Shown: positions 10,978-21,703 of the stretch, in pieces | Position numbering within the stretch: the stretch's first letter is position 1 | Layout of the letters: the number at the start of each line of letters is the position of its first letter | NCBI GenBank assembly: GCA_029990175.1 | Contig: JARKIP010000010.1 | Location: 47,114,001 to 47,178,000, forward strand | Direction of reading: 5' to 3' | DNA length: 64,000 bases | Source: Petunia secreta | Lineage: Eukaryota; Streptophyta; Magnoliopsida; Solanales; Solanaceae | Notes under the pieces: model-generated | Database searches by the model: none | What the model was told of the DNA's origin: nothing | Seen by the model: the letters and a program-made list of their open reading frames with translations, nothing else | Position numbers and translations under genes: made by a program

Positions 10978-11921
10978 ATTATACCAAATGATGAGTGTAT
11001 GGATAATTTGCCAAACGACGATGGTATATTGGTTCCATTTGCCCAGTGGAAAAATCGTGATTGCCAGTGAAAGGTGACACAGAGTATCGTGGATTACTTG
11101 AAGGGTTATTGTCTGCCGATCACCTGGAGAAACTGAAGCAAGGTCCATTCGGCAAGTTTATGCTTTTGGAAGATGCTAAATATTATGGGAGGCTTATAAA
11201 TTGTTTTCTGCAGTCTTAAATAGTTTCTTCAGACAACACTAAGCTTAGCTTTAATGTTTTTGGTGATATAGTAGATTTCACAGCTGATGATTTTTATGTA
11301 GTTAGTGGTCTTAATATTTCCAGTGTTGTAGATATAAGTATTTTTAAGCTTTCAAAGAGTAGATTAAAGGGGAAGTATTTCAGGAATCCTGAAGATGATG
11401 TTAATAAAAAGGACAGCAAGTGGACTTTAAAGTTATATGACTTGCTTGATTTGATTGAACATCATTCCAGTTATATGAGAGTGACTCCAAAGAACAAGGG
11501 TAATGTGAATAGAGTGTCAGCTGCACGATTGGATGTTCCATTAGAGCAAGATGATGCTGTTAAACTAGCTGAGGTATATTTGCTTAATTCTGTTTTATTG
11601 GGCCGGTCATTACCTAGAGTAGTGGATGATCAACATATGATTATTATTGATGATGAAGAGGTGCATAGCTGTTATCAGTGGGGTACTGAGATATATCGTC
11701 AAATGGTACAGTATTTGCAATCAATCATAAAGCCAAATTCTTCTAGTTATTTGTTTCCTGGTATGCCCTTCCTATTCTGTTGCTGGGTGGCAGAGGTGTT
11801 CCATGTGTTCAGGCAGTATTTTACTGTTCGTCCTAGGATCAAACCTCTGATGCTTCGTTACACATGTACTGTTACCCCTCATTACAATGTCTTGTGTGAT
11901 GACTACTTTCATAATGAACAG
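10978..11921 (+). pseudogene. DUF1985-like N-terminal exon of the ULP1-like gene
   Basis: ATG at 10978 starts MEIIPNDECMDNLPNDDG. After a frame break the reading continues with FNVFGDIVDFTADDFYVVSG (the F...G..V.F...DF.VVSGL signature of DUF1985) and later SCYQWGTEIYRQM, matching the conserved WG block. The exon ends with AATGAACAG before GTGAGT. DUF1985 is found with ULP1 domains in plant MULE-borne genes. Its molecular function is unknown, and protein or DNA interaction has been suggested only by association. The TAA at 11217 and the frameshift near 11067 break this copy. Confidence 0.65.
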
Positions 11922-12969
11922 GTGAGTTTTACGAGTACTTGCTTTTGTTTGTTATTTCTTTTTTTACTTTTTTGTTGGTTTTGAAATGTACTTTTTAATA
12001 GTTTTAGGAGGATGCCTCAGTGAGACCAATAAGGCATAAATCTAAACGAGCTTCAACTTCAAAGTCACCCTCAAAGTCATATTCAAAGACTAGTTCAACA
12101 GCAGAACCTATTGACATGAATGAAGTTGTAAAGGTGAAATTCTTTGTGAGTTTTCTCTTTTAATTTCTTTTTCTTATGTGGTTTTAATCTTTTTTTAATC
12201 AAAGGTTGACAGCTAATCTCAAAGTAAACTTACCTACTGAGACCAAGATTCAATATATGATCAATTCCTTAGAAAATAGTATAAAGAAAGATCTTGCTGA
12301 CATGGAGAAGAGGATTACAGATCAGTTGAATGCAAAGTTTGATTCATTACTGCTTCTTGTTGCAAAATCAAAGACAAGTGATCTTGGAGAAAACTGTGGT
12401 GTTTCTGTAAGTAAATCAGACACCAGAAGTAGAAATGAGAAGAGTCATTTTGTTGATGATTTGAATTATTCAGATGGTCGGGATAGTTTTTTCAAAAAAC
12501 CATATAATCGGTCCGAGCTTGTTGGTAGTGTACAAAGTGATCATGGTATTCCAGCTGCTTTAATAGAGAAAAGCGATCAAATTATTGTGGATATTTTAGA
12601 GGATTACAAAGCTGATACCTGTGACCTCATTGATGAAACAAAAGGTACAGATGGTTTAGAAAAGGCGCCATCAAATTCAGACCATCATCAACAAAGTGAT
12701 GGTAATCAAATAGAGTATTCTATATAGTCGTAATCTAAGTAAAAGGAAATTTGTTGATTAATGTAATGATTTTTTTTTATTGTATGCAGATAAACAGAAT
12801 CCTTCATCTGATTTATTGCACAAGTGTCCATCTAAAGATGATGATGTATCTTTGAATCCAACAGTTGTTCAGCTTCGTGATGGAAAAATTTATTCCATAC
12901 TTAATGGTAAGAAGAAAAAAACTTGGTAGATTCAACCAACATATTATGCACTAATACTGTGTTTTTATG

Positions 12970-13142
12970 ATATGCTAATGTCCCAAATAATAAAATACTG
13001 GGACTCTTTGTTTAACAAGTACTTGTGTCCCAGTTCTAAATTATGGGACTTTCTATAACAAAGCACTATAGCCCCCCAGCACAAATACTGTGACTTTTTC
13101 GTATGAAGTACTTGTGCCCCAGCACCAATGTCTGGGAAGTCT
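12970..13142 (+). repeat. CCCAG/CTGGG motif unit inside a ULP1-gene intron
   Basis: Within the intron 12907-13234 the sequence repeats the leader array almost unit for unit: CCCAGTTCTAAATTATGGGAC, then CCCAGCACAAATACTGTGAC, then CAGCACCAATGTCTGGGAAG. Its presence in an intron shows the motif was carried with the gene and is not confined to the element ends. Confidence 0.75.
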
Positions 13143-14943
13143 ATAGTAATGGAAATCTATTTTTAATATGTGTGTTTTGGCACTTTTTTTTATTATAGAG
13201 AAATGTAATGTATTGTGCTTATTTATTTTTACAGAAGGTAATAATGGCGAATCTGAGAAAAGTGTTGTGATTGAAGAACGAATTAAGGAATTAAAGCATC
13301 TTGTTGAATCTGGTATTTGGACACCAGTAGGTATGTAAAGGTAATTTTTATATAATAATTAGTGTTCCTATTTTTATTGTTTAAAATGTGTAACAAATTA
13401 TCTTGTTTTAATGTCTCTCAAGAAGGTTCTCAACCAATTAAGCTTGCTGATAACCAAATTTTTTTGACTCCTAGTACATGAAAATATCTTGCATATTTTG
13501 CATGGTCCACACTCCAGCATAAAATACCCCGTTAGTTGGTCAATGAATAGTGTGTCTTGTGCCTTTTATTAAATATTGCGACCCATTTTGTCTATGCATA
13601 TGTAATGTATTGTTGTTGTCTATTTTTTACAGAAGCAACAAATGTGAAAGCTGATAATGAAGACGTTGTCAATCAACACAGTCACAGTGCTGAGGTTCGA
13701 TTTGAAGTTGAAACTGTCAGTAAGCTTTGCATAGCTGGTCTTGTTTTTACACCAATAGGTATGTAATCGTCTTTTTTATAGTTATTTTGTGTTTTTTATT
13801 GTTGGAAAATGTGTGATATATTATCTTTATTTATAAAGGTTCTCAAGAAGGTTCTCAAGAAGTTTCTAAAGAAGGTCTCAAAAAAGGTGTTGTGCATTCG
13901 CCTGCAAAAAAGGGTTTGAAGGCATTTTCCAGCAAGAAAAGGAAAAACGTGATAATGATGCTTCTCCTAAAATTGCATCTCCCCTCAAACCTAAAATTAT
14001 TGAAAATTTTGTTCAGGCAAGCAAAAGCATCATGGATATTGGTCGCATAGAAGCACCTTCATTTTCACTTGGCTTCTCACAACCATCTCAAGAGATTGCA
14101 GCAGTGATCGATAGTGTGAGGCCAGATTCTATAGATATCGATCGCTTAGAAAGTCCAGAATTTGGATTAATAGAGAAAAATAATTCAAAACTTACGACAC
14201 TTGCTGATGCATCTGTTGTAGTACTGGAGCAAGAGTCTGATTTGGATTCAGCCATGAAAACACCTGAACAGTAAACTTTTGCGGAGAAATGAAAGCTTGC
14301 TGGAACAGATGTCTGTGCAAGGAATATTGCAGATGTGGGTTCATCTAAACAACAGTCGGCTATGCTGTGTTCAGTGAAAAAAGATGAAGTTATGGATTTT
14401 TCTTTTTTGCCAGACAAACCATCAAATGATCCAAAAAGAGGAAAGCTGTTAGGCAGGGGACATAGGGTTCGTAAGATTAGCCGCCACTTATTATCTCCAT
14501 TCAGGCCTTTTGAGCCAAGAAAAAGTGTGATTGGAAGCCTTCTTATAAGTGTGTATGCTTTTTTCATACTGTCAATGCCACGTCTAATTGTTTGGCAATT
14601 TTTGATCAATGGTTAAAGAAAGGCTTGAAAGTGATTGATCAAAACAACGCCCCTAAAGTGTAAGTTATTTTATTTTACTTTATTTTAGTTTTTGTGTATT
14701 TTAAGTTACAGGGTGTTGTAGATTATATTAGTAAATTTTTATTGTTTATATTGTTTGTGTTTAACTTTTTTAGGGGTGATGATATTTATGATGACAAAAT
14801 TGCAAACATCAATTCACAGAAAAAAATTAAATTATATACTGTTTCAGTGAAGAGCAAAATGTGGTTTAGCGAGATTGCAGATAGAAGATATTCACTTACC
14901 AATGAGGTTTTTCTACAGCTTATTTTTGTTGTTGGTTCTGTAG

Positions 14944-14948
<5 letters not shown>

Positions 14949-15023
<75 letters not shown>
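14949..15023 (+). repeat. (TA)n microsatellite in a ULP1-gene intron
   Basis: About 37 TA units lie between the exon ending near 14908 (...SLTNE, then GTTTTT) and the exon that begins HVDV after ATGCAG at about 15077. The frame crossing it (14694-15059) is not a protein. Confidence 0.85.
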
Positions 15024-15028
<5 letters not shown>

Positions 15029-15401
15029 AACTAATTTTTTGTTTGTTTGTGTTTTGTGATTTTTTCTATCATGCAGCATGTTGATGTTACTATACTATCT
15101 GAGGAAGAAGCATGTATATCATTTCACAAACTACTCAGCGTTGTTCACAACGACATACTTGAATTTTGATTTTTGTAGAGTCGTTGTTCTTTTCGAAGGT
15201 TGAATCCTATTTTGAAAATATGGGAAAGGAAGAGAAGACCAGGAGAATAAAAGAGAAGAAGGATAGAATGGAAAAAGAGTGGAAGAATAATGAAGATTTT
15301 GAACAAATGAAGGCGAAGAAGAAAGGAGGAAAAAGGACTCGTGCTCAACAAAATAAAAAGAATATAAACCTCCAGCAAAAGTTATTTTTGGAATTCATGA
15401 C

Positions 15402-16067
15402 TTGATATTGGAGGATTTAGAGAGGATTGAGTTAGATTTTGACCTAGCACAGTTTGAAGGAACTACGCAGAATAACCTAAATGAGTGTGTGAATGGGTCT
15501 ACTAATCAATGTGGCATAGCATGGACTCAAGTCGAAAAAGTCTTTATGCCAATTAGGAAGACTTCAGTTGATCCTAATGATTATATGTCTTGCACTCATT
15601 ATTGGTTGGGAGTTTATTCTGTAAAAGATCATAGAATAGATGTCTATGATTCAGTTTTTTATGGGGATGAACATTTTGTGAAGATCAAGATGGAAATGTA
15701 TGCAATTGCTATACCTCAGCTACTAAAAGAGATGAATTTTTATATAAAATATCCTAATTTTGGTACGACGTACAAGAAACTTGATATTGTTTATCAAAGA
15801 GCACCAAAACAATCAGGAGACACAGACTGTGGTCTCTTTGTAACAAGGTTTACAGACCTACTCATGCTTGGACAGGATTTGTTTAAATATGAATGGGGAG
15901 TAGAAGCTATTAGTATTTACAGGAGAATGGTTGCTGCTAATCTACTGACGCATGGAAAATTAAAAAGAGATGAAGGCTATGAAACTCCACCAGAGAATTT
16001 GAATGATGATTATGGAGAGCATGATGAAAAGCTAGCTTGTGGACATGGAAGGCTGCCTCCTCTTTGA
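15402..16067 (+). CDS. ULP1-like protease catalytic segment (C48)
   Basis: This frame of 221 codons keeps all catalytic landmarks of the ULP1/SENP fold: His in SCTHYWLGVY (about residue 67), Asp in HRIDVYDS (about 79), the oxyanion Gln in PKQSGDTDCG, and the nucleophile Cys in DTDCGLFVTRF (about 143). Spacing between His, Asp, Gln and Cys is normal. The segment just upstream (15210-15380) encodes a highly charged lysine/glutamate stretch in another frame, so the joint to the HVDV...LYYLRKK part of the domain is broken or spliced. The tail after Cys (about 78 residues) is of ordinary length. This is the best-preserved part of the gene and probably the part under longest selection. Confidence 0.75.
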   Translation: MILEDLERIELDFDLAQFEGTTQNNLNECVNGSTNQCGIAWTQVEKVFMPIRKTSVDPNDYMSCTHYWLGVYSVKDHRIDVYDSVFYGDEHFVKIKMEMYAIAIPQLLKEMNFYIKYPNFGTTYKKLDIVYQRAPKQSGDTDCGLFVTRFTDLLMLGQDLFKYEWGVEAISIYRRMVAANLLTHGKLKRDEGYETPPENLNDDYGEHDEKLACGHGRLPPL

Positions 16068-16194
16068 ATCTTTATTTATCTTTTTTTATAAACAATGCAA
16101 TGTACACATTTTTTGAAGTATGTATACTATATATGTTGTTTGTTTGTTATTATTTATTAGCTTTTGAAGTATATAAATAGGGATGCTAATACTT

Positions 16195-16465
16195 TAATTC
16201 TAGGTAAACAGTCCCAGTATTTTTATATACTGTGAGTTCACATATGAAGCACTTGCACCCCCAGCACCAATGTCTGGGAGCGGGTAGAAAAATCCCTTCG
16301 TGCCCATTATAAAATACTGGGACTTTGCATTTTTAAGTACTTGTGTCCCAGTTCAAAAATTATGCGACTTTTTATAAAAGCATTTTAGCATACGTTTCCA
16401 TCCCCCCAGCCCAAAATACTGTGAGTTTACTTATGAAGTACCAGCGCCCCCAGTTAACATACTGG
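16195..16465 (+). repeat. CCCAG/CTGGG motif array between ULP1 and coiled-coil gene 1
   Basis: Units include CAGCACCAATGTCTGGGAGC, CCCAGTTCAAAAATTATGCGA and CCCCAGCCCAAAATACTGTGA. The array fills most of the gap between the ULP1 stop and the next promoter. Confidence 0.7.
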
Positions 16466-16574
16466 GTATAATTACTTAGTATAATTATTAAAATAATTAT
16501 GGGTCTGCAGTTATGAGTTGGTTACTAGCATTCCTATTTTTTAGGGATGCAGTTGTGTGGCATGCCTATCTGTC

Positions 16575-16583
16575 TATAAATAC
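16575..16583 (+). promoter_or_regulatory. TATA box of coiled-coil gene 1
   Basis: TATAAATAC lies 83 bp upstream of the ATG at 16658. It is followed by a typical AC-rich leader (ATCATCACTCAAA). Confidence 0.5.
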
Positions 16584-16657
16584 AGTCTTTGAATATAGAA
16601 TCATCACTCAAATTTGTCTCAAATTTTTTACTTGCTTGTGCAGACTTTAAAAAAAAA

Positions 16658-16942
16658 ATGTCTCTCCCACAGGGAAATGGGCATGTAGTTGAGAATGGAC
16701 ATGCACTTCAAAATGTGCATTCTACAGAGCAAACAGGGCGTGATTTATGTTGGGAGATTGCAGGTTTGCAGGAAGACATTGAGCAGTTGACTCGTACTGT
16801 AGATCACCTCCGATTATTAATTATTCGGCAAAATCAGAGGATTGAAAGGAATGAGCGACAAATGACAAGGATGATGAGGGCAATCAGACAAATCCCAAAC
16901 TATAATGAAGTACATACTCCACCAGGGTCACCAGAGAACTAA
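16658..16942 (+). CDS. Small coiled-coil protein of the MULE (copy 1), intact
   Basis: Single-exon frame of 94 residues. The start is the ATG after an A-run (AAAATGTCTCTCCC), chosen because a TATA box sits 83 bp upstream and because its N-terminus (NGH repeats) matches the relative at 25713. Residues 5-30 are rich in Asn-Gly-His; residues 35-75 form a likely coiled coil (IAGLQEDIEQLTRTVDHLRL, then basic RQNQRIERNERQMTRMMRAI); the tail ends in PPGSPEN. No enzyme motif. I do not recognise a named family; a small dimerising or scaffold protein is the obvious reading. The 3' flank contains a conserved hairpin (17084-17117) shared with copies 2 and 3. Confidence 0.55.
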   Translation: MSLPQGNGHVVENGHALQNVHSTEQTGRDLCWEIAGLQEDIEQLTRTVDHLRLLIIRQNQRIERNERQMTRMMRAIRQIPNYNEVHTPPGSPEN

Positions 16943-17083
16943 TTTTTACATTTTTGTTATGTTTTTTAATGAACTTATGTTGTATTAACTTGATAATAGA
17001 AAAAAAAAAGGTTGGGACTCCAGCAGTGTGATGTTTTTAATGTTTCCATCTTGAAGTGTAATTTTATCTTTTCTTGTACTTTG

Positions 17084-17117
17084 AGGATACTTCTTTTTGT
17101 ATTTTTAGAAGTATCCT
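17084..17117 (+). terminator. Conserved 3'-flank hairpin, copy 1
   Basis: Perfect 11-bp stem, AGGATACTTCT (17084-17094) and AGAAGTATCCT (17107-17117), with a 12-nt T-rich loop. The surrounding block (TTTATCTTTTCTTGTACTT before it, TTTTTATGTTA after it) is shared with 25177 and 26206. It probably belongs to the 3' UTR or poly(A) region; whether it acts in 3'-end formation is unknown. Confidence 0.5.
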
Positions 17118-17204
17118 TTTTCAGTAATTTTTATGTTAATCTTAATTAAAATGCCTGTAAGTTTGCATTTGTTTTGTATGAAAAATGTAATCTAATATGC
17201 TGGG

Positions 17205-17468
17205 GATAGCAGTCAAGGCACATGGATGCTCAAGATGTTTTTTGCTCTGGTAGTAGTTTAAGGCAGACAGACCCCCACCCCCAGATGTTTATGCTGAGGC
17301 TAGTAGTTTAAGACACACGGGCACCCCAAACATTTTTGCTGTGGCTAGTAAAATAAGGTGCATGGATTCCCCCTCCCCCAGATGTTTATGCTGGGACTAG
17401 TAGTTTAAGGCACATGGACGCCCCAGATGTTTTTGTTGTGGGTAGTAAATTAAGGCACATGGACATTT

Positions 17469-17506
<38 letters not shown>
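17205..17506 (+). repeat. CCCAGATGTTTATGCTGGG-type repeats and poly-T
   Basis: About five units of 50-60 bp, each with a CCCAGATGTTT..GCTG.G palindrome plus CTAGTAGTTTAAGGCACATG. They end in a T-run at about 17470-17507. This is a variant of the CCCAG/CTGGG family. Confidence 0.65.
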
Positions 17507-17515
<9 letters not shown>

Positions 17516-17748
17516 CCAATGCTCTTTATAATGAAGTCTTAGTTTTGTATCTTGGCCCCGGTTTTCTATCGTAAAGGAAAAGAACAAGCAATGTGCAGCT
17601 TTTATATAAAGAAGGAAGAATCTTTACTATCATCCAAAAGCAGAAGGACAATACAGTATAATAGAGAATATTTCTTGTATAATTATTTTAATATAAATAT
17701 ACTACTTTATTAATGAATAGAACATGCAAATATTTTTGTATTTTTAAG

Positions 17749-17805
17749 ATAGGAACAGTCGTTGAAACAGTATTGAATGAATTGGATGCTGAATTAGATC
17801 AGTTT
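17749..17805 (+). pseudogene. Duplicated first exon of B3-like gene 1 (start lost)
   Basis: It matches the exon at 18152-18208 over its whole 57 bp with a few changes and ends in the same donor (CAGTTT before GTAAGT), but the start codon is ATA. A shortened piece resembling the second exon follows (TTATGCTTCGCAGACTTC near 17855). A tandem-duplication relic. Confidence 0.6.
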
Positions 17806-18060
17806 GTAAGTTAATCATACCATTTTTTTAAAGTGTTATTTTTTGTTGGTCTTCTTATGCTTCGCAGACTTCACCCAGTCTTTTACACTGGACGTAATGG
17901 TAAATAATAAATGCTCTTTATTATTTTTGGAAAGTAGAAGGAAATAGGGAAGACCATACAAAACCTACCATTTTTTACTACAGTTATTTTGATATTTTAA
18001 TCTATTGTTTGACCATAACAGCTGGACAAAAGTTAATATTAGAGAACAGTAACTGCTATC

Positions 18061-18070
18061 TTATAAATAA
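18061..18070 (+). promoter_or_regulatory. Promoter block of B3-like gene 1
   Basis: TTATAAATAA, preceded at about 18000-18050 by TTTGACCATAACAGCTGGAC and AAAAGTTA. The same order of elements precedes the B3-like genes at 22898 and 27153. Confidence 0.5.
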
Positions 18071-18151
18071 GCTATCCTCAGCATATTAGAGAATATTTTT
18101 CACAAATATTTGTTAGTGAAGGAAGCCCTCAAATATATTTTGTATTTTAAG

Positions 18152-18600
18152 ATGGGAACAGTCGTCGAAGCAGTGTTAAGTGAATTGGATGCTGAATTAG
18201 ATCAGTTTGTAAGTTAATCATAGCATTGTTTTAAAGTGTTATTTATGTTTGATGTTATTATAAAATATTGCATTTCTTCTTTTGTTTTGTTTTGTATATT
18301 TTGCCAGTATGGTTGGTAATTATGCTTCCCAGACGTGATGTGCCAGCAACTCTTATTTGCCGTGGTAGTCATTTCCAAATGAACTACCTAAAAGTGAGAA
18401 GACAGAGAAAACTTTGTAATGGATGGAGGGAGTTTGTTCGTACTAACAATCTTGGAGTAGGAAGTACGCTACATTTTAGGGTTCTGGAATCCTTAGATCG
18501 TGTGATTTTAAATGTTAGTATTTGACAGTCTGAACTAGAACCTTTAAGTTCAAGTTCTAGTTCTAGTTCTAGTTCTGGCTCTACTGTTGAAGATGCCTGA
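18152..18600 (+). pseudogene. B3-domain-like gene 1
   Basis: Exon 1 (18152-18208) encodes MGTVVEAVLSELDAELDQF and ends at GTAAGT. Exon 2 begins after TTGCCAG at about 18308 and reads VWLVIMLPRRDVPATLICRG, then RKLCNGWREFVRTNNLGVGS and TLHFRVLES. The LCNGWREFV..N.L..G..L.F string is the C-terminal half of the plant B3 DNA-binding fold, as in REM proteins. A TGA at 18523 precedes a poly-serine tail that stays open to TGA at 18598-18600, so the true end may have been later. The phase of exon 1 does not fit exon 2 exactly, suggesting an indel. B3 domains bind DNA in the major groove; binding by this protein is inference. Confidence 0.55.
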
Positions 18601-18754
18601 ATAAGATAGCATATTTGTGTGTTTTAGTTCAATGTCTATTAAATTTTTTACTTTATTCATGTGTCTGTTTACAGTTTTTGGTAAACAATATCTGAGTTTT
18701 TGGGGCAGTTATATATGTGTAATGTAACTGTTGTTTTTTGAATTGTGATTGTTC

Positions 18755-19165
18755 TATTAGCATTCAATAATTTCAGGACCGTTGAACTTAATGATTTTCA
18801 TATTCAAACACATAAATAGTAATTCAAGAAAACATACCCGAATTTGCCATAGCGTTCTCTTGACTTGAAGCGGAAGTCTTAATTCTTTATTCTTGATAAA
18901 AGGTTGTATCTCCCTCTTTCCTTTAACTTTAAGAAAACGTCTGATGGAAAACGTTATTAGTATTGGTAGAGAGATGACCCTTTTAAAATGAAAAGAACAC
19001 TTAATTTCACATTCCATCAATGTGAGGGAGTGAGTAGTTTTAAAACCACCAAGGAGTGGGTAGTTTTAAAACCACCAAGTAACTTCCCATATTTAATTAG
19101 AATTTAGTAAATATTATTTAATTTATTTATAAAACCAAATATAAATAAGTGGGCCATAACTTACA
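18755..19165 (-). repeat. Copia 3' LTR
   Basis: 411 bp. On the minus strand it begins TGTAAGTTATGG and ends GAATGCTAATA; the last bases should read ACA (the other LTR gives TGTTAG on the plus strand), so this end carries one point change. Confidence 0.9.
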
Positions 19166-19205
19166 CTGATATAAGAAAAATTTACTGCTTGTATTTTATT
19201 TGTTT

Positions 19206-19475
19206 TCATTTAATACAATCCACACAAATATTTAGGTTTGTAAAATTTAAATCGGGAAGGATTTCATTCTTAACTAATCTTTCCAGTCTTTCTTTAGATA
19301 TGTGACCTAAACGTCTATGCCACAAGTAAGCAGAGTGTTCATTCACCAAACTACGTTTGGTTCCAACTTTATGATACAAAGTTAAGAGGGTTTCAGCAAA
19401 CAGATTATCAAGATTCAGTTTGTATAAACCATCACAAAGAATACCAGAACCAATGAGATGATTATGCTTAAACAA
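19206..19475 (-). pseudogene. Copia GAG-pre-integrase segment
   Basis: The frame contains YLWHRRLGHISKERLERLVK and NICVDCIK, the HHCC zinc-binding region at the start of integrase (H..H and C..C). It is in the same frame as the gag-protease segment, separated by one TGA, and stops just before the 3' LTR. The catalytic integrase core is missing. Confidence 0.8.
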
Positions 19476-19484
19476 ACTAAAACA

Positions 19485-20282
19485 TCAATTACCGAAATTA
19501 AAAGAGTATCCAGTCTTGTCTAACTTAGACAAAGAAACTAAATTTCTAGAAATAGAAGTTACATAATAAGTTTCAAATAAGTCTAAGTGACGCCCAGTAT
19601 CTAGGATTAAACGATACGTCCCGATAGCTTGAACTGGAGCCTTCACTCTATTCCCCATGTACACAAATCTTTCATTCTGATTTATGGTTTGGGTTGTAAG
19701 GAATCCATACATCATATTAGAAACATGAACAGTACAACCAGAGTCAATCCACCAAGTATTATAAGGAACTTCTGTTAAATTTGATTCGAGACACGTAAAA
19801 GCACAAGGCTTACCTTTCTTCTCAAACCATGCCTTACGTTTTAGGCAGTCTTTCTGAAAGTGTCCAGATTTTCCACAGAAACGACACTTATCATTCTTGT
19901 GTTCCTTCTTACGTACTTGATGAGAGGACTCACTAACATTATAGTTCCTCTGTTTTCCCTTAACATGCTTCTTTCCTTTCTTTCCAGCTCCTTGATAGCG
20001 TACAAGGTTAATGGAGTGGGTTCCTTGGTTCTTTAGTCTTGTTTCCTCTTGAACCAGCATTCCGTGCAATTCATGCACGTTCCATTTATCTTTCATGGTA
20101 TTATAGTTCATTTGGAAAGGACCATACTCAGACGGTAATGAGTTGATGATGAACTGCACAAGGAAATTTTCATCCACTTCCATTCCCAGAGTCTTAAGTC
20201 TTGCTGCTATGTTTGTCATTTCTAAGACATGCTCATGCATGGTACGTGAACCATCAAACTTCATGGTGGTCAAAGTACCCAT
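19485..20282 (-). pseudogene. Copia gag (nucleocapsid) and protease
   Basis: 265 residues: the second half of a UBN2-type gag (NIAARLKTLGMEVDENFLVQ), a CCHC zinc knuckle (CRFCGKSGHFQKDC), then an aspartic protease site TWWIDSGCTVHVSN where copia elements usually have a D-S-G motif. It is in frame with the upstream gag part (20313-20657), separated by a single TAA at about 20311. That indicates decay by point mutation. Confidence 0.85.
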
Positions 20283-20312
20283 TAGAGTCCCAGCAAGAGA
20301 CTTGTTAGCAGT

Positions 20313-20657
20313 TTAAGAGCGTTCTTCTACAAGTCTTAGAAGCTCTTTGGCACTTTCAGTGTTGGGAAGAGCAGACTTAATGTTGCCCACAATACTCATT
20401 CGCATGAACATTAAGCTTAATCTGTTAGACCTGTCCCACTGCTTAAAATAAGACTTTTCTTCAGCAGTGCTAGTTGCCGTAATAGCAGCTGGCTTCTCAG
20501 TGTAGAGTGCAACATCAAGATCCAAAACTCCGAGATGGAATTTGATCTGTTCGCACCACTCTGAGAAGTTCAGTCCGTTAAAAGCCGTAACAGAAGCAGA
20601 GTGCGAATGAAGAGCAAGTGCTGCAAATAGAATATGCTCATTCGTTAACGCTTTCAA
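20313..20657 (-). pseudogene. Copia gag N-terminal part
   Basis: It begins MKALTNEHILFAALALHSHS and contains FNGLNFSEWCEQIKFHLGVL, the usual start of copia gag (N..W...M/I...L). It ends at a TAA that splits gag from the following segment in the same frame. About 1 kb of leader separates the ATG from the primer site. Confidence 0.8.
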
Positions 20658-21689
20658 TTATAAACTAAACATACTATTAGATTCAGAATTATAATTGAAG
20701 TGTATCCTGATGTTCACCTTTGGGCAGAACGCCAAAATACAAATTTAGACATTATGATGCTTAATATAATTTTAACATAATTTGATAATTTTGATACACC
20801 ATTAGTAGTATTTACTATCTTTGGATAACTAAACAATACTAACAGTATATCTAAATTATCTCTTTAATGTTCCATGATTATAAGAACAAATAATCAACCT
20901 TTGGGTGACTCATAAGTCATAAATATCCTATAACCATGAACTTCAATTTACCCATAAATATTATATTATTTATAAACATCAAGATTAATGAGTAATTGAT
21001 ATAAGTTTATCGTTATTTTGGAATTAATTTTTTATAAAGATTCGACCACTTTAGTGATTAACGAATCACAATTACATAATTCCAAATAATTAAAAATATT
21101 TTACTCTTCTAGATTCCATACGTTTGACTATATGAAATTAGTAATACATGAGAGAAGAGTAATAAAATATGTTCTAAATTGCTACTGTGTCAGGCTTATG
21201 CTCAGAAGCATCTTGAAACTTCTTTGAATGTATTTTGAAGTATGCTTCAAGCATTATGTGAATTTAAGACCACTGACACCTTCACTTTCTTGTTTGTAAG
21301 TCCACATAAGATTCCTTTTCCTTATGATTCTATGTTCACTTTGGATAATGATAATTTCAGTAAATAGTAATTAAAACATAAAGGAGAGCAGAATCTTAAG
21401 ATGGTACAGTAGATAAACTCGGCCAATGTTCCAAATTCACAAACAATAGATCGGTGAACAATTATATTCGAATTATGCGACAACCAAATTCCTACCATAA
21501 TCAGAATATAATTAGGCAATTTAGTATAGGAAAAGAATTATATTTCTCAAAAGTAAAATAAAATTTGAGATCCTATTATTCTTTTTCAAAAATAAACAGT
21601 AATTATGAATCCCTAAACCTCATAAATAGAGTTCATAAAATTGGTAAAAATCAAATCTTTTAATGAAAAATCATTAGTTCCCAAACCTT

Positions 21690-21701
21690 GCGCTGATACC
21701 A
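21690..21701 (-). other. Copia primer-binding site
   Basis: On the minus strand TGGTATCAGCGC follows the 5' LTR by two bases. It differs by one base from TGGTATCAGAGC, the usual complement of the initiator tRNA-Met 3' end. Confidence 0.8.
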
Positions 21702-21703
21702 CA

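Larger units (their letters stand above)
10978..16067 (+). pseudogene. DUF1985-ULP1-like cysteine protease gene of the MULE, multi-exon, decayed
   Basis: An N-terminal DUF1985-like domain (10978-11921) is joined through several small serine- and lysine-rich exons to a C-terminal C48/ULP1 (SUMO-protease-like) domain ending at 16067. Supported introns: 11922-12007 (GTGAGT...TTTTAG), 12702-12789, 12907-13234 and 13331 onward. Exon 13235-13330 and the later exon from about 13634 are related, both ending in a TPVG or TPIG peptide before GTATGT. Damage: a 1-nt shift near 11067, in-frame TAA at 11217-11219, a shift near 13930, stops near 14275-14290 and a shift near 15090. Related host enzymes remove SUMO; the role of transposon-borne copies is unproven. 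Splice sites between 11922 and 12206 and between 14600 and 15400 are uncertain. Confidence 0.7.

Noticed and set aside
10381..11148. Overlapping minus-strand frames of 63-128 codons
   Set aside because: They only translate the CCCAG/CTGGG array and the antisense of the ULP1-like exon.
14694..15059. 121-codon frame with an alternating Tyr-Ile tail
   Set aside because: The tail is a (TA)n microsatellite and the head is ULP1-gene exon and intron sequence.
17084..17117. Hairpin read as a rho-independent terminator
   Set aside because: Bacterial terminators do not apply here; it is listed only as a conserved 3'-flank hairpin of unknown role.
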